Shown here piece by piece: positions 34,583 through 46,322 of a stretch of DNA of 64,000 nt. The stretch comes from Nageia nagi. Lineage: Eukaryota; Pinophyta. The notes under the pieces are model-generated. The model made no database searches. It was given only the letters and a program-made list of their open reading frames with translations, and was not told the DNA's origin. Position numbers and translations under genes: made by a program. Position 1 is the stretch's first letter, and every line of letters begins with the position of its first letter. The stretch covers positions 207,762,001 to 207,826,000 of the forward strand of contig JBITNC010000001.1 of the NCBI GenBank assembly GCA_050084985.1, given 5' to 3'.

Positions 34583-35092
34583 ATGGATAAAAAAATAGAT
34601 GTTATGCATAATAGAAAATCTTTTGATGAATTAAGTTTATCAAATTCATGCTTGACTGCTGCAAATGATGATATGCCAAGTATTGTAGAAAATCGAATGC
34701 ATGATAATGTTATTTTTGATGATTATATGGCTCAATTTGATTGTGATGCACATTTAAATTTGGATGCTATGGACATGTTTGAAATGAATGATATTGCATT
34801 TGGAAAATCTACACTTCAAGATCAATTTCAAAAAATTAAAGCATATATGTTAGTCGATCCCTCTTTAATGTTTAGAATTTATAATGACCTTGAATTGAAA
34901 GCAAAATATCATGCATTTCTAATGAAAGAATTAGATAAATTGTTAGAAGATCCATATGCTAGGCAATATTGTATGCAAAAGTTTGAGAAGGAAATTATAA
35001 AAAAGCAACAAAATCAAATATCTTTTCAACCACTACCAAAACCAAAACAATGTTGGCAAAGAGTAACTTCTCAAGAAACATTGAAAACATAG
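34583..35092 (+). CDS. Gag-like frame of nested element, 169 codons
   Basis: Open frame starting MDKKIDVMHNRKSFDEL, rich in Asp, Met and Asn, with a C-terminal helical part (LKAKYHAFLMKELDKLLEDPY, then KEIIKKQQNQ). It has no domain I recognise but sits where gag begins, 610 bases after the 5' LTR. The ATG at 34583 follows an in-frame stop. It ends at a TAG just before further gag-like sequence. It may be a degenerate gag N-terminus or a short element-specific protein; no evidence of expression. Confidence 0.45.
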   Translation: MDKKIDVMHNRKSFDELSLSNSCLTAANDDMPSIVENRMHDNVIFDDYMAQFDCDAHLNLDAMDMFEMNDIAFGKSTLQDQFQKIKAYMLVDPSLMFRIYNDLELKAKYHAFLMKELDKLLEDPYARQYCMQKFEKEIIKKQQNQISFQPLPKPKQCWQRVTSQETLKT

Positions 35093-35440
35093 GATTCTCA
35101 TATTGTAGAAAAATTCAATAGGATAGCCACAATTATTCTCCACCACCCAATCAAGAAGCCCCCAAATTTAAGATACTTAGTGGACATCAACCAAGGGTAA
35201 TTATAAGGGATTTAATGAAAATAGGTTTATTGATACCGTTAGAAAGAAGCACACAAGATAATGATACTCTAATGGGACATGAAGATGCTTATTGCACTTA
35301 TCATCAACGAAAGGGTCATGCTATAGATTCTTGTAATGATTTGAAACTTATAATTTTAGAAATGATTGCACAAGGTAAATATCAGCTCCCTCAACATGCT
35401 TCAAATTTAGAGATTGCAAACCGAATTGTGAAATTTTGAG
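35093..35440 (+). pseudogene. Gag C-terminal piece with a CCHC-like finger (nested element)
   Basis: After the stop at 35091 the sense frame changes; 35190-35440 reads PRVIIRDLMKIGLLIP, then YCTYHQRKGHAIDSCNDLK and LILEMIAQGKYQ. The pattern C-x2-H-x4-GH-x5-C-x2-LK is typical of the region before protease in plant Tat gag-pol. Everything downstream (protease onward) is missing. Confidence 0.7.
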
Positions 35441-37760
35441 ATAATTATGATGAGGAAGCACGTCATCAGCGACATGCCATACTACATGAAGGCCGCTAAC
35501 GGTGTGAAAATAGTAATGAAAATAATGGTTCTTGTTCTATACATCTAGCTAATAAAGAAAACATAAGAAAATTTTTAGTTCAATTGGATTCTGTTGAGCT
35601 TCAGTTACAACAACACAACACAATACATTACCTCTAGAGGTACAAATTGAATTTATTGATCTTCTTGAGAGAGTACTAGCCCAAGTTATAGAAAATGCAG
35701 AGGATAATCTAAGCAAAGAAAATCTATTTTTCTTAGCAAAATATGCTAAATTGATGGGGGTTCCACCACCTCATAATCTACTATAGTTTCTAAATTTTGC
35801 ATATCATATAGGGTGCATTTCATGTAGGTTGCATATCATGGGTCTAGTCATTGCATCCCATATTAGTTGCATTTCATAACAAAAAAACATACATAGAAAA
35901 TCAGGAAAAAGTAGATATAGCTTTAGCTGGGGCAATTTCAATTTCACCTGGGGGTATGATGGAAATCATATAATGAAAATTAAAAGGTCAAAATTCATAA
36001 TTTAGAAGCAAAAAATTGCCCATGCATGGGGCATAAAGGTAAGGTATTTAATCTCACATGTTTTGCTATTATTTATGCTCTTCATTGTAAAATTGTCATT
36101 GATGAATTAAGACCATTATATTTTCTTTGACTATCTTGTATGAAAAGTTAACATTGCATATGCTATTCTTATGATTTCTATTTCAAACAAAATGCATGTT
36201 TTACTAATGAAATTTAATGCCATTGTATCTTTAAAAATCTGATATAATATAACATTATGGCATTGTCTATAAAATGTTGCATTGTATTGAGTATTTGAAT
36301 TATTATTTTCAATGCCAATTGAATGGATTCTTCCTCTTGAATGATATCATCATTGTATAGAAAAATTGAATATATGATCACATATTGCTAGTTCATGCTT
36401 TATCTTGAAAATTTTATGGCAATTGGCAATGTTATTTTATTTAAAAGCAATGCAAAGTGATACGGATGATTGTCTTTCAAATTTTCACACTTGATATGGA
36501 AAATCTCATGTTGTTAGGGATGTACAATTGCTACAAATAATTTTGTAAATGGGGCATATTGAAATTTTATTGAATGTCTGCTTATTTCTATGATTCTTTC
36601 ATGCATATATAATATTTTATTGATAAGGATCAAAATTGTTAAAAATAAGATTGTAAAATTTTAGATGTACCACACCGCCAATGGCATGGATTTATATTAA
36701 AAATTCATGCAAATTGATATATTGAAATTGTAGTCCCTAAATAATGAGATAGTGTAATTAATTTGAGGAATTAACACATGCACTATTTGGTCTATTAATT
36801 AGTTGAGATAAAGCAGGAATATGACAACAAGTGATTAAGCATACAGGTTCATTCTGTTAACATTCATATTTAGTTAATCAAGGAAAGGCACAAGAAATAT
36901 CATAAACACTAGTATGGAATTGATGCCTTGATAATAGTATGCCATCAACATCATGTTAATGATCAAATTAAAGATGCAATGAAAGATGAAATGATAAATG
37001 AACAAATGATTTATCAATATAACAAAAGTATGATAATATTTTGAGATAAGAGATTTGATTGTTACTAATAAAAATACTTTGAAAAGATTTGCTTTATGAA
37101 TGATGTCCAAATCCTTGATTCTCTATTCGATCTTCAATTGATAGAAGCCTTGGGTCTTCTATAATCTACACCTTGTCTAGTTTTCTCTTGATGATAATCC
37201 CATCCTCTATCTTTGTATGTCTTTAATGCCTTTATATAGGTATGCTTCTACTATAGGATTTGACCCCTTGTATAATCCATAAGGTTCAAATATATGGCCT
37301 ACACCTCTTTTATACATTTTAAATCTTTTTTTAAATAATATATTATTAAGGGATTAAAATGATTTATTAAATACATAAAGGTTCATTTTGAGGCATCTAC
37401 AAAAATGAAACGTTAATGATTAATTGAATATATGCTACATTGATGATTTATTAGTATATTGATAATTATTCCAAAGCCATGGTCTCCCATGAGCAAATAT
37501 TGCATTGATTGTAGGACATCACTAGTGTGAGACATTCAAACATCATCCATAGGCTATGAGTTTCCTATCATAGTAGTCTATGTTTCGTACTCTATATCAC
37601 TATGGTTGGCATTGACCATAGTAAAAACATTTAAATATTATATTAATTTCATCCTTACTATTCTTTCATGGATGTGATCTATGTGGGTTTATGTTGTTTT
37701 ATTTTGTAGGTATTATCTAGGTGGGTATGGTTGGCATTGATCACTCACCTTTCACAAGGA
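35441..37760 (+). other. Non-coding interior of nested element
   Basis: About 2.3 kb without a recognisable domain on either strand. It begins with a weak, stop-filled continuation (QLDSVELQLQQHN near 35580) that resembles polyprotein linker and then becomes simple AT-rich sequence. Words such as CTATGGTTGGCATTGACCATAG near 37610 and GGTATGGTTGGCATTGATCA near 37728 recur. Confidence 0.5.
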
Positions 37761-38330
37761 TAACATAATATCTATAGGTCATAGACATAAAACATATGAA
37801 TACCAATAACTAATGACATAGCTAGTGAGAGTTCACTCAATTAAAAGTAAACTGACAATGCAACAATGAACAAGATGTTGATATTGGATCATCTCTAATG
37901 GAGGATGCAACTTGCTATGTATCCATGTGGTTTTTACTTTAAATCCATACAAAACATAATATCTTCGCATCATAGATATAAAACATATGACAGTTAATGG
38001 CCAATGACATGGCTAGTTAGAGTTCACTCACTTAAAAGTAAATCAACAATGCAACCATGAGCAAGATGTTAACATTAGATCATCTCTAATGGATGATGCA
38101 ACTTGCTATGTATTCACATGATTTTTGCTTTGAACCTATCCAAACTATAATGTATTCAGATTATAGACATAAAATATATGATCATCAATGGCCATCGATA
38201 CAACTAGTGAGAGTTCACTCACTTAAAAAATAAACTGACAATGAAATTGTAAGTAGATTGCTAACATTAACTTATCATCAATGGATGATGCAACTCACTA
38301 TGCATCCACACTATTTTCTTGTAGGGTATT
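37761..38330 (+). repeat. Three tandem ~190-bp repeats before the 3' LTR of the nested element
   Basis: Copies begin near 37761, 37951 and 38141. Shared blocks are CATAGACATAAAACATATGA, GACATAGCTAGTGAGAGTTC, ACTCACTTAAAAGTAAA, GATCATCTCTAATGGATGAT and GCAACTTGCTATGTATCCA. Spacing is even (190 bases); divergence grows toward the third copy. Confidence 0.9.
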
Positions 38331-38870
38331 GCTAACACTTTCTTGCAAGTATTTATATCCTGAAAGGTAGAAGAAAAATCACATAATTCCATGCCATTAG
38401 CAATGTGTACACTATTCCCTACACTATTAGTGAAGTGCATTTCATCATCATTTCATTTTAGTCAAGGTAGATCCTCTTTATTTTAAGGTATTAATGTAAG
38501 TACGAATGGTTCATAAGTATCATAAATGATGGAATGACCAAATTCATGGTTGAAGTAGCACAATGGGTAAAAACACATCTTCCATCTTCCATCCATCGAC
38601 ATCGTCATAGTCATTTCCATCATCTACATAACATCATTCTTGGAAAGAAACTCTTCATTAGATTTTGCCTTGATTACAACATTCAAAGACTTTTCCTAGG
38701 GAATCCAAGTTAAAAGGGGGTATCAAGGGACCCTCATCATCACTCTCATCATCATCATTCATCATCATCAGCAACAAGGGGTAGTGCAACAAAGAGTTCA
38801 AAGTTCTCAAAAAATTTTCTTCTACACTTCTTCTTTGGACATGTAATTTCATTGCTTCAATCACACCTCC

Positions 38871-38884
38871 AAAGAGAGGAAAAA
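38871..38884 (+). other. Polypurine tract of nested element
   Basis: AAAGAGAGGAAAAA stands directly before the 3' LTR start TG at 38885, the position for the plus-strand primer. Confidence 0.8.
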
Positions 38885-39529
38885 TGTAAATACATACAAA
38901 TGAATTATTATTTACTAAATAATTTATTTTAGATCCTCAATGATGTATTATGTAAAAAGGGGTTAAATCCCAAGGTTATGTCAAAGCTATGCAATTTATG
39001 TAATGGACCCTTGTGGCATGTACAAGGGGTTAAAAAGATCTAAGTCATGTAAATATGTTATCATATGTAAAGAAATCAAAGATGAACTAAAAAGAGGAGG
39101 ATCATCTTTGAAGGAGGAGGAGGTCATGGGCAAATGAACACGAGGAGGAATCTAGAGAGACTCTAACACATATTACATCACTCTGTTATGTGCAAATATT
39201 ATTTGTAAGTTATACCTTATGCGTGTTATTTGATAATTCTTTTGTTCGCTCATCGCTATATTCTTGATTGCATATGTTATTTTACTTATTCCATGCCATT
39301 ATCAACATGCCTCATTTGGGTCACTAGCAGCATGCAATTATATGAATGCATGTTTATTTCCAATGTATGATGTCGTTAATTCATTGAACATGTAATTGAG
39401 ATAAAATGAACATGTATACCTTTTAATCATCATTGTCATATTCTAAATATATGTCAATAAAACTAATTAGTCATAATAGTGCATTAATTAACCCCCATTA
39501 ATAATTATATGCATTATTTTGGGTCTACA
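38885..39529 (+). repeat. 3' LTR of nested element
   Basis: 645 bases, starts TGTAAATACA, ends GGGTCTACA. Pairs with 33330-33973; differences are mostly transitions. Followed by the TAGAC duplication at 39530-39534. Confidence 0.93.
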
Positions 39530-39534
39530 TAGAC

Positions 39535-40200
39535 CACCTTGCCAACCTCCATCTGGTGGGTTATTATGATGCAAGGACACTGTCAAAGCATCAATATGGA
39601 CCTTTTCAAGGATACAAAGAAAAACATATCCGGGAAATGAAGAATATCCTATGTACTTACAAAATCATCCACAAGAAAGGGTAATAAAAGAGAATAATGA
39701 TCTGTATAAAAGATTAAAAGAAGTATACAAGAATTTATCTATGCAAGATAAGTAAAAAATATCTTATAAAATAATTTGCAATGAACCAATCTATCCTAGT
39801 ATTCCAAATAAGGAATTTTTTTTTAAGTTTAAATTTTTTAAAATTGAACCATTTAAAGGAAAGAAAGATCTTAAAGAACATTTAGGGAAATTTAAATAGT
39901 CAAGTTATTTAATTTCTAATGATGATGCATTAATGCTATGTATCTTTCCCATGATGCTTCCTGGTCAAGCGATTGATTGGTATAATAATTTACCAAAATA
40001 TAACATTAGCTCATATTCTCAATTAGCAAATTTATTTCTAAAACATTTTAAAATCAACATTAAAGATAAGATGTACATTACTGATATCATGATATTGCAA
40101 CAATTTCTTTATAAATCAATTACTAATTTTATCTCATGATGGAGGTTGATATTAATAAGTATACCTTATACTTTACCTAAAGAAGAGTTGGTTAAATTAT
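39535..40200 (+). pseudogene. Tat-type gag, main part (after nested element)
   Basis: Continues the gag of 32440-33329. After PPCQPPSGG and a proline/glutamine-rich stretch it reaches the capsid core: FKFFKIEPFKGKKDLKEHL near 39825, then LCIFPMMLPGQAIDWYNNLP (39933-39990) and SYSQLANLFLKHFKINIKDK. The LxGxAxxWYxxLP signature with following F-helix is the retrotransposon gag family core. Stops occur at 39897 and after 40136. It would form the particle shell. Confidence 0.85.
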
Positions 40201-41099
40201 TTAGTTAAAGTTGTTTGAGACCTATTGCTAGTGCATTGTTGATTCAATAACATAAAATTTTGAAGAAGGTATCTCTCAAGCAATTATCATTGAAAAAGTT
40301 AAAATTCAAGATGGATAGATAAAAAGTAAAAATTGAGAAGGTTATACTAGGAATAAAAATCAAATAGAACAAACAAGTAAATAATTTCCAATTAATAAGG
40401 TATTATTATGAAATATATGGAACCATCTCCACCTCACAATATGGAAAGAGATTTTAGATCTAAAATAAAATATACACCCTTATGAGAATCTCTTTATGAT
40501 ATTTTGACAAAGTTATGTGATCATTAAATAATCACTTTGCTTGATATAAGGCTAGAAAATCTCAAAACTAAGTAAAGTAGATGGTATAATGAAAATGATT
40601 TTTTTAATTTCTATCATCAAAAGGTTGACACAAATAAATATAGAATATTAAAGAATATATTTTAAGATTTGATTGATAATGGAAAGTTGGAGGTTGATAA
40701 TATCATTGCAATTCGTAATCAAAACTTAAGGATTCATCAAAACTCACTTCCATAACATCTAGCTAATAATATTTCATTTCATTCAAGTGAAAAATAAGTA
40801 ACATATAAATGGAGTTAAGATAATTCAAGTTTCATAGGCATGAAAAGTGTTGCTATAAGAGCTCAAAGGATACATAGGAGGAGAAATGGTATATCTAATA
40901 ATTAGTAAGATAAGGTTCATATGCAAGCTTATATACCTAAACCACAACCTCCTAAGGTATCTGTAAAAAGGTCCTTTAAACCAAAAACTAAAGAATTCAT
41001 AAGTAAATATGTCTTTGTTTGAATTATTACAACAATCCAAATATCATAGAGATGCAATGAATCAATTACTATAAAAAAATAAATTAGATATAAAAGATC

Positions 41100-41580
41100 C
41101 TTAAAGTTTTATGGTATTTGTGGGAAATATTAAGATAATTCAAAAGCCCACAATAAGGTTTTATGATCATGAGATAAAAGATTCAATTAGGACACAAGGA
41201 TTAGATCCACCTTTGCATATCATAGCTAAAATTGATGGAAAAATATTTATGAGAATTCTAATTGATAAAGGATCAGCCATAAACATTATTTAAATAGCTA
41301 CATATAATAATTTGAATCTCCTATTCTCACACATTTGTGCACCATCCCTTCAAGTATAAGCATTTAATGACACTTTATGTTCAATAATAGGGATAATATC
41401 ATTACCTATTACTATGGGTTCAAAGATGGTGCAAATTGTATTACAAGTTATAAAAGAAAATATTACATAATATAATATTCTCTTAGGAAGACTTTGGATT
41501 AGAGATATGCAATATGTCCCATCAATATATCATAATTATTTGAAGTATATTCATGAAGAATAGTGCATTGTGTACCTAGT
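41100..41580 (+). pseudogene. Aspartic protease of the plus-strand Tat element
   Basis: 41111-41293 reads toward the active site RILIDKGSAINII; the expected D-T/S-G is D-K-G, so it is inactive. Beyond a stop the sense frame goes on with AFNDTLCSIIGIISLPIT and YNILLGRLWIRDMQ (about 41365-41510), the flap and the conserved ILLGRPWI strand. Between gag (40200) and this lie about 900 stop-filled bases. Confidence 0.8.
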
Positions 41581-43040
41581 GATGATAATCCATACTCACA
41601 TTGTAACATTACATATTTGCCTAATGATATAGATTTACCATCTACTCATTTTTTTTATGATACTTATGGTAACAAATAAGCCATTGGTAGTTGATGTAGG
41701 AAAAAGCATTCACACTTCTTAAAATACTTCAAAAGAAAAACAAATTATTAATCAAAAAATTCATCCAATGATCAATAAAAGGTTGATAATAGTTCACAAC
41801 CAATAATGAATGCAACACCATAAGAAAAGGATTCTTGGGAAGAAAGACCTCTTATGTTAGATGAGTTAAACAAAGATTCCTCATCAAAAGATTCATCTTA
41901 AATAAATATCTAATCTCAAAATGATGATGATAAAGAAAATGATAAATCATTAGATATTTATCCAATAAAAATAAAGTTATCTTAGGTATAAGAGAATATG
42001 AGATTGATGATATAATATTTAATATTCCTTCTACTCAAGATATTGGATGACCTAATGAATCTCCTAGTTTGGTGGGGTAATTAGTACCATTGGTAAGTGT
42101 TCCTAATCAAACATTGTTTGTATATGCAAGTCCTATAGAACCAACACCAATTCCACTACCTAAACCTAATTAAGGTATATTTTGTAATACATTAGAGTAT
42201 CTATCACCTTTTGTATGATACTTTTTCCAAAGATATTTTACATATGTCAATGGAGAGGATAGGGTTTAGGTTGATATGAACAAAAGACCTAGATATTATA
42301 ATTGATATTTATTAAAAATTAGTAACTGATAAAATAGGATTAGGATATAAATGAAAGAATAAAAAAGAGTAATATAGGAATGGTTGAGTTAGAATTAGAA
42401 AATTTGGATTATGAGGATATAATTTAGGATGTTGAATGGATGACTAATCAAAGTGTAGAAGAATTAGAAATATCAGTACCTAAAAATCTATTTTCTAATA
42501 TTGTTTCAATCAATATGGTTTAGATTTAAAAAATATCTAATTTAAAATTAGAATAAATTGCTTTTGATTGATCTAAAAATGAAGAGTTTGAATGACTAAG
42601 TTCAACAGATTTAGTGTTGTCTACACTAAAATTTGTTGTTAATGAAGATACAATAGATTTTACTATCATTTATAAGAATCCAACATTATAAGAATTTAAA
42701 AATATAAACATTAATTCCAAACATTTGAATCTACTATAAAAATAACTTTAACTAAAAAAAGTATAGGTGAAGATGAAGAATATAATCTAGATGATAAAAA
42801 TTAGATTTTAATACCCAACCAATTGGAAGAGGGGTCCCACATGTTGATTGAAGAAACAATTTATGTAGAGTTAAGTGATGATCCTAATAATCCCAAGATT
42901 GTTTAATTAGGAAAATTCTTAAATAAATAAGAAAAATAAAAGTTCATATCTATTCTTAAAGAAAAATAGAAAGTATTTGCATGGTTATATACGAAATGCT
43001 AGATTATATTTGAACTTAGTAGTCCATGATTTAAGTCTTA
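41581..43040 (+). pseudogene. Linker between protease and RT of the plus-strand Tat element
   Basis: A stop-rich, Asp/Asn-rich stretch with sense pieces such as MLIEETIYVELSDDP near 42840 and the start of RT thumb linker near 42930. Such a long acidic spacer is usual in Tat elements. No separate gene is supported. Confidence 0.55.
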
Positions 43041-44430
43041 AGGAAGTTGCAAGGTTGTAAAGCAAAAGTTACAAAAAATGCATCATACAATAGCATTAAT
43101 GGTAAAAGAAGAGTTAAAAAGCTATTAGAGATGAAGTTTATTCAACCAATTGATTATTTTGATTGGATCTTCAACATGATTCCAGTTAAAAAACCTAATG
43201 GTAAGATTCTTGTTTGTACACATTTCAAAGGATAAAAATAAAGCATGTCCAAAAGATAAGTTTCCACTTCCAAATATTGACAATTTGGTCAATGCTACTA
43301 CTAGAGATAAAATGCTTTCACTCATGGATGGATTCTTTAGTTGCAATAAAATAAGAGTAACCATAGAAGATCAACATAAAACAACATTTACAAAACCTTG
43401 AAGAATATTGTGTCACAAAGTAATTCTTTTTAATTTGAAAAATGTTGGGGCAACTTATCAAAGAGGAATGACATATATCTTTCATGACTAAATGCATGAT
43501 ATTATGAAATATTATGTAGATAATGTGTTGGTTGAATTTAATACTAGAGAAGAGCATCTAGAGATACTTATAAAAATATTTGATAGGTTACTAGAACATA
43601 ATATTAGGTTAAATCCAAAGAAATGTGTATTTGGAGTCACTTCAGAAAAGTTATTGGGTTTATTATGTTAATATGAGAAATTGAAGTAGATCCTAATAAA
43701 ATCAAAGCTATAGGAAATATGCCTCCTTATTCAAATATAAAATAATTACAAAGTTTGGAAGGAATGTTACAAGACATAAGGCACTTTATATCATAATTAT
43801 CTTATAAGTTCAAACTTATTAATAAATTTTTAAAAAAGAGAATCATCTTTTACTATGGAAAAGAACAAAAAAAAGTGTTTGAAGAAATAAAATGCTATGT
43901 TTTATCACCACTAGTTTTGATTGCTACAAGAGAAGGAGATCATAATATCAACCACAAAAGTTCTTTTAGGTACAATGCTTACTCAAAAAATGAAAATAAA
44001 AAATAATAAGATATATATTATCTTAGTAAAACTCTATTTTATTATGAGATAAGATATGTATATATGGAAAAGTTATGTTTAGTAGTAGTCTTCACAAAAA
44101 AGAAACTTAGACACTACATGCTTAATCATACAACTTATGTAATTACTAAAGTAGATCCATTAAAATACATGATGAATAAAACTTATCAAAATGCAAGAAC
44201 ATCCAAGTGGATCATGCATTTAAGGGATTTTTTAGTGTAAAGAATCATTGCTTCAAAAGTATAAGAAGTTGGTAGATACTCTATTACAATCATTAAAAAA
44301 ATATGAAATAGAGGTAACACATAGATCAACTAATAGGTTTGTTAATACTATGACATAAATTGGATCTTTGATACCACAAGATCCTCATAAATGAGCTATT
44401 CATATTGAATTAATTCAAATCATATAATCT
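43041..44430 (+). pseudogene. Reverse transcriptase and RNase H of the plus-strand Tat element
   Basis: Sense pieces in order: VKKLLEMKFIQPIDYFDWI, PVKKPNGKILVCTHF, NKACPKDKFPLPNIDNLV, LMDGFFSCNKI, DQHKTTF, then the catalytic box YVDNVLVE near 43515 and LEHNIRLNPKKCVFGV near 43600. The box should read Y-x-D-D; its second Asp is Asn. RNase H follows in fragments (LRHYMLNH-like at 44110, PLKYMMNKTYQNARTSKWIM-like at 44160). Frames change several times. This would have copied the element RNA and removed the RNA strand. Confidence 0.85.
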
Positions 44431-45480
44431 TCCTTGAAAATGGATGCTGAAGGATATCAAGTTCTAGATATTACAATACAGGATAAAAATCTATGGCATA
44501 TTCAGTTAGTTAAATATTTGAGGGAAGGATTTATAACTTAATATTTAATGAAATTAGCTAAAAAAGCATTCAAGTTAAGATATTCTCTATATTACATGTT
44601 AGAAGATATTTTGTATCGTAGGGATTTCAATCAAATATTGCTTAGATATTTAGAGTGGGTAGATTCATAGATTGCAATCTTATGTACACATGATCAAATT
44701 TGTGGAGGTCATTTTAGTGGTCCCACTATCACAAAATGATTAATGCACATAGGATACTATTGGCCTACAATGGAGCATGATTATGTTGAATATTTTAAGA
44801 GATGTTTTAAATGCCAGCAACATACTAATCTATATATTCAACCATCACAAGCCTTATAGTCAATGAAATCATTATGGCCATTTTAAATATGGGCATTAGA
44901 CCTTAAAAGATATATATATATATATCCTACTTCATTAGGTGGTCATAAATTTATAATCACAACAACATAATATTTTACAAAATGGGTTGAATTTATTCCT
45001 ATGATTTCCACTAAAGGTCAAAAAATAGTAAAATTCATAGAACATCATATCATATATCATTTTGGTTTCCTACTCAAATTATGATAGACAATGGAAAGAA
45101 TTTTAAAAATAAGAAGGTATTAACTTTATATAAAGGATAAAGGATCTCATATTAGGATTAAATTTTCAATGCATTATTATTCTCAAGGAAATGGAAAGTT
45201 TGAAGCTATAAACAAAATCATTTGAAGTATTTTTCTAAAAATAGTTAACAATTTTTATAGAGATTGGTATACAAGAATTCCTCATGCTTTATAGGTGTAT
45301 TGCACTAGCATTAGAACTCCTACTGGAGATTTAGTACTTAATGAAAATCAACAAACTTCATTATAAATGTTCTTCTAATTGGTTGGTACCATACATTATT
45401 AAGAAAACATTTAGTTCAGAAGCTTATCACTTAGCTAATGAACTTATAAGCATGAATGAATTGAAAACATGGTAACAAAA
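44431..45480 (+). pseudogene. Integrase of the plus-strand Tat element
   Basis: Sense pieces: zinc module HDQICGGHFSGPTITK near 44690 and HIGYYWPTMEHDYVEYFKRC near 44750, with CFKCQQHTN; core WALDL near 44890, GGHKFIITTT and YFTKWVEFIPMISTKGQK to 45020, then a DNG-like region near 45090 and YSQGNGKFEAINK near 45180. The first Asp and the Glu are kept. A (TA)n run near 44911-44926 lies in the core, and stops are frequent. Integrase inserts the cDNA into the genome; this copy is dead. Confidence 0.8.
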
Positions 45481-46322
45481 AGAAGCAAAAGTGTTCACTT
45501 ATCATCATAAAGAAGAGGGATACAACAAATACCATTATTTGGAAGGCTAAGGTGTCTAGGAGATAGAGCCATATATAAATTATCAAAAATAGATAAAAGT
45601 ATATATGTATATACATAAAAATATTTAAAGCCCTCTTTCTAGTATCTCATTGTGGGTCCTTGATGAGGCAATTTTATAAAAATATCCCTTTATGAGTCCT
45701 TGATGATAAAATTATCATTTTTACACTCCTCATCATGCATCCTTGATGAGCCCTAGAAAAAAAAGAAAAAATGAAAAATATGTTAGAGTCAAAAGGAGCA
45801 ATCTTTGTACTTGTTAAAATGAAAAAAGTAACATATTTAAAATAGATTAAGTCTCCTAAGTGATTCAAGCTATGAGAAATCAAACATGATTTAAAAGTAC
45901 GAAATGAATTTTTGCATAAGATTATGTAACCTCACTATCAAGATAAAGAGTAGTAAAATCAAATCAAATGTATACACAAGATAAGCTTACTATCATGTAC
46001 TTGCTTAGGCATGTGAAAATGAACTAGCATCTCATCACAAAACTACCATAAATAGCATACAAAATGTAGATAGACATAAATGATATTTTGGTATACACCA
46101 TAATTTCTTTTAAAATGGATTGAGTGTAAAAGATTAAGATATGATTTAGTCATGATTCAACTGATCAAGTTTGACTTATTCAGGAGACTAAGTCCATTTA
46201 AAGCATTAAACTAAGAGTTGAACACATAAGTTAGAGAACTTAAACATGCTTATTTTTTAGAGAAAGGAAATTTTTGAATTATCCTCTACTTCCTTTAATG
46301 GATAATTCAAAAAGGGAAAAAA
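45481..46322 (+). other. 3' untranslated region of the plus-strand Tat element
   Basis: No coding domain. Two or three copies of CCTTGATGAG near 45655-45745. It ends in the polypurine tract AAAAAGGGAAAAAA at about 46309-46322, directly before the 3' LTR. Confidence 0.7.

Larger units (their letters stand above)
33330..39529 (+). mobile_element. Complete but pol-less nested LTR retrotransposon (6.2 kb)
   Basis: Bounded by two ~645-bp LTRs with TG..CA ends, a 5-bp TAGAC duplication, and a polypurine tract (38871-38884). The interior (about 4.9 kb) holds a gag-like frame and a zinc-finger-like gag piece (34583-35440) but no protease, RT, RNase H or integrase, so it needs enzymes from elsewhere. 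The first 19 bases of the 5' LTR (TGTAGACACCTAAAAATGA) equal the start of the host element's 3' LTR at 46323, so it is probably a non-autonomous member of the same family inserted into a relative. LTR copies differ at very roughly one site in ten by eye, an old insertion. Confidence 0.92.
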
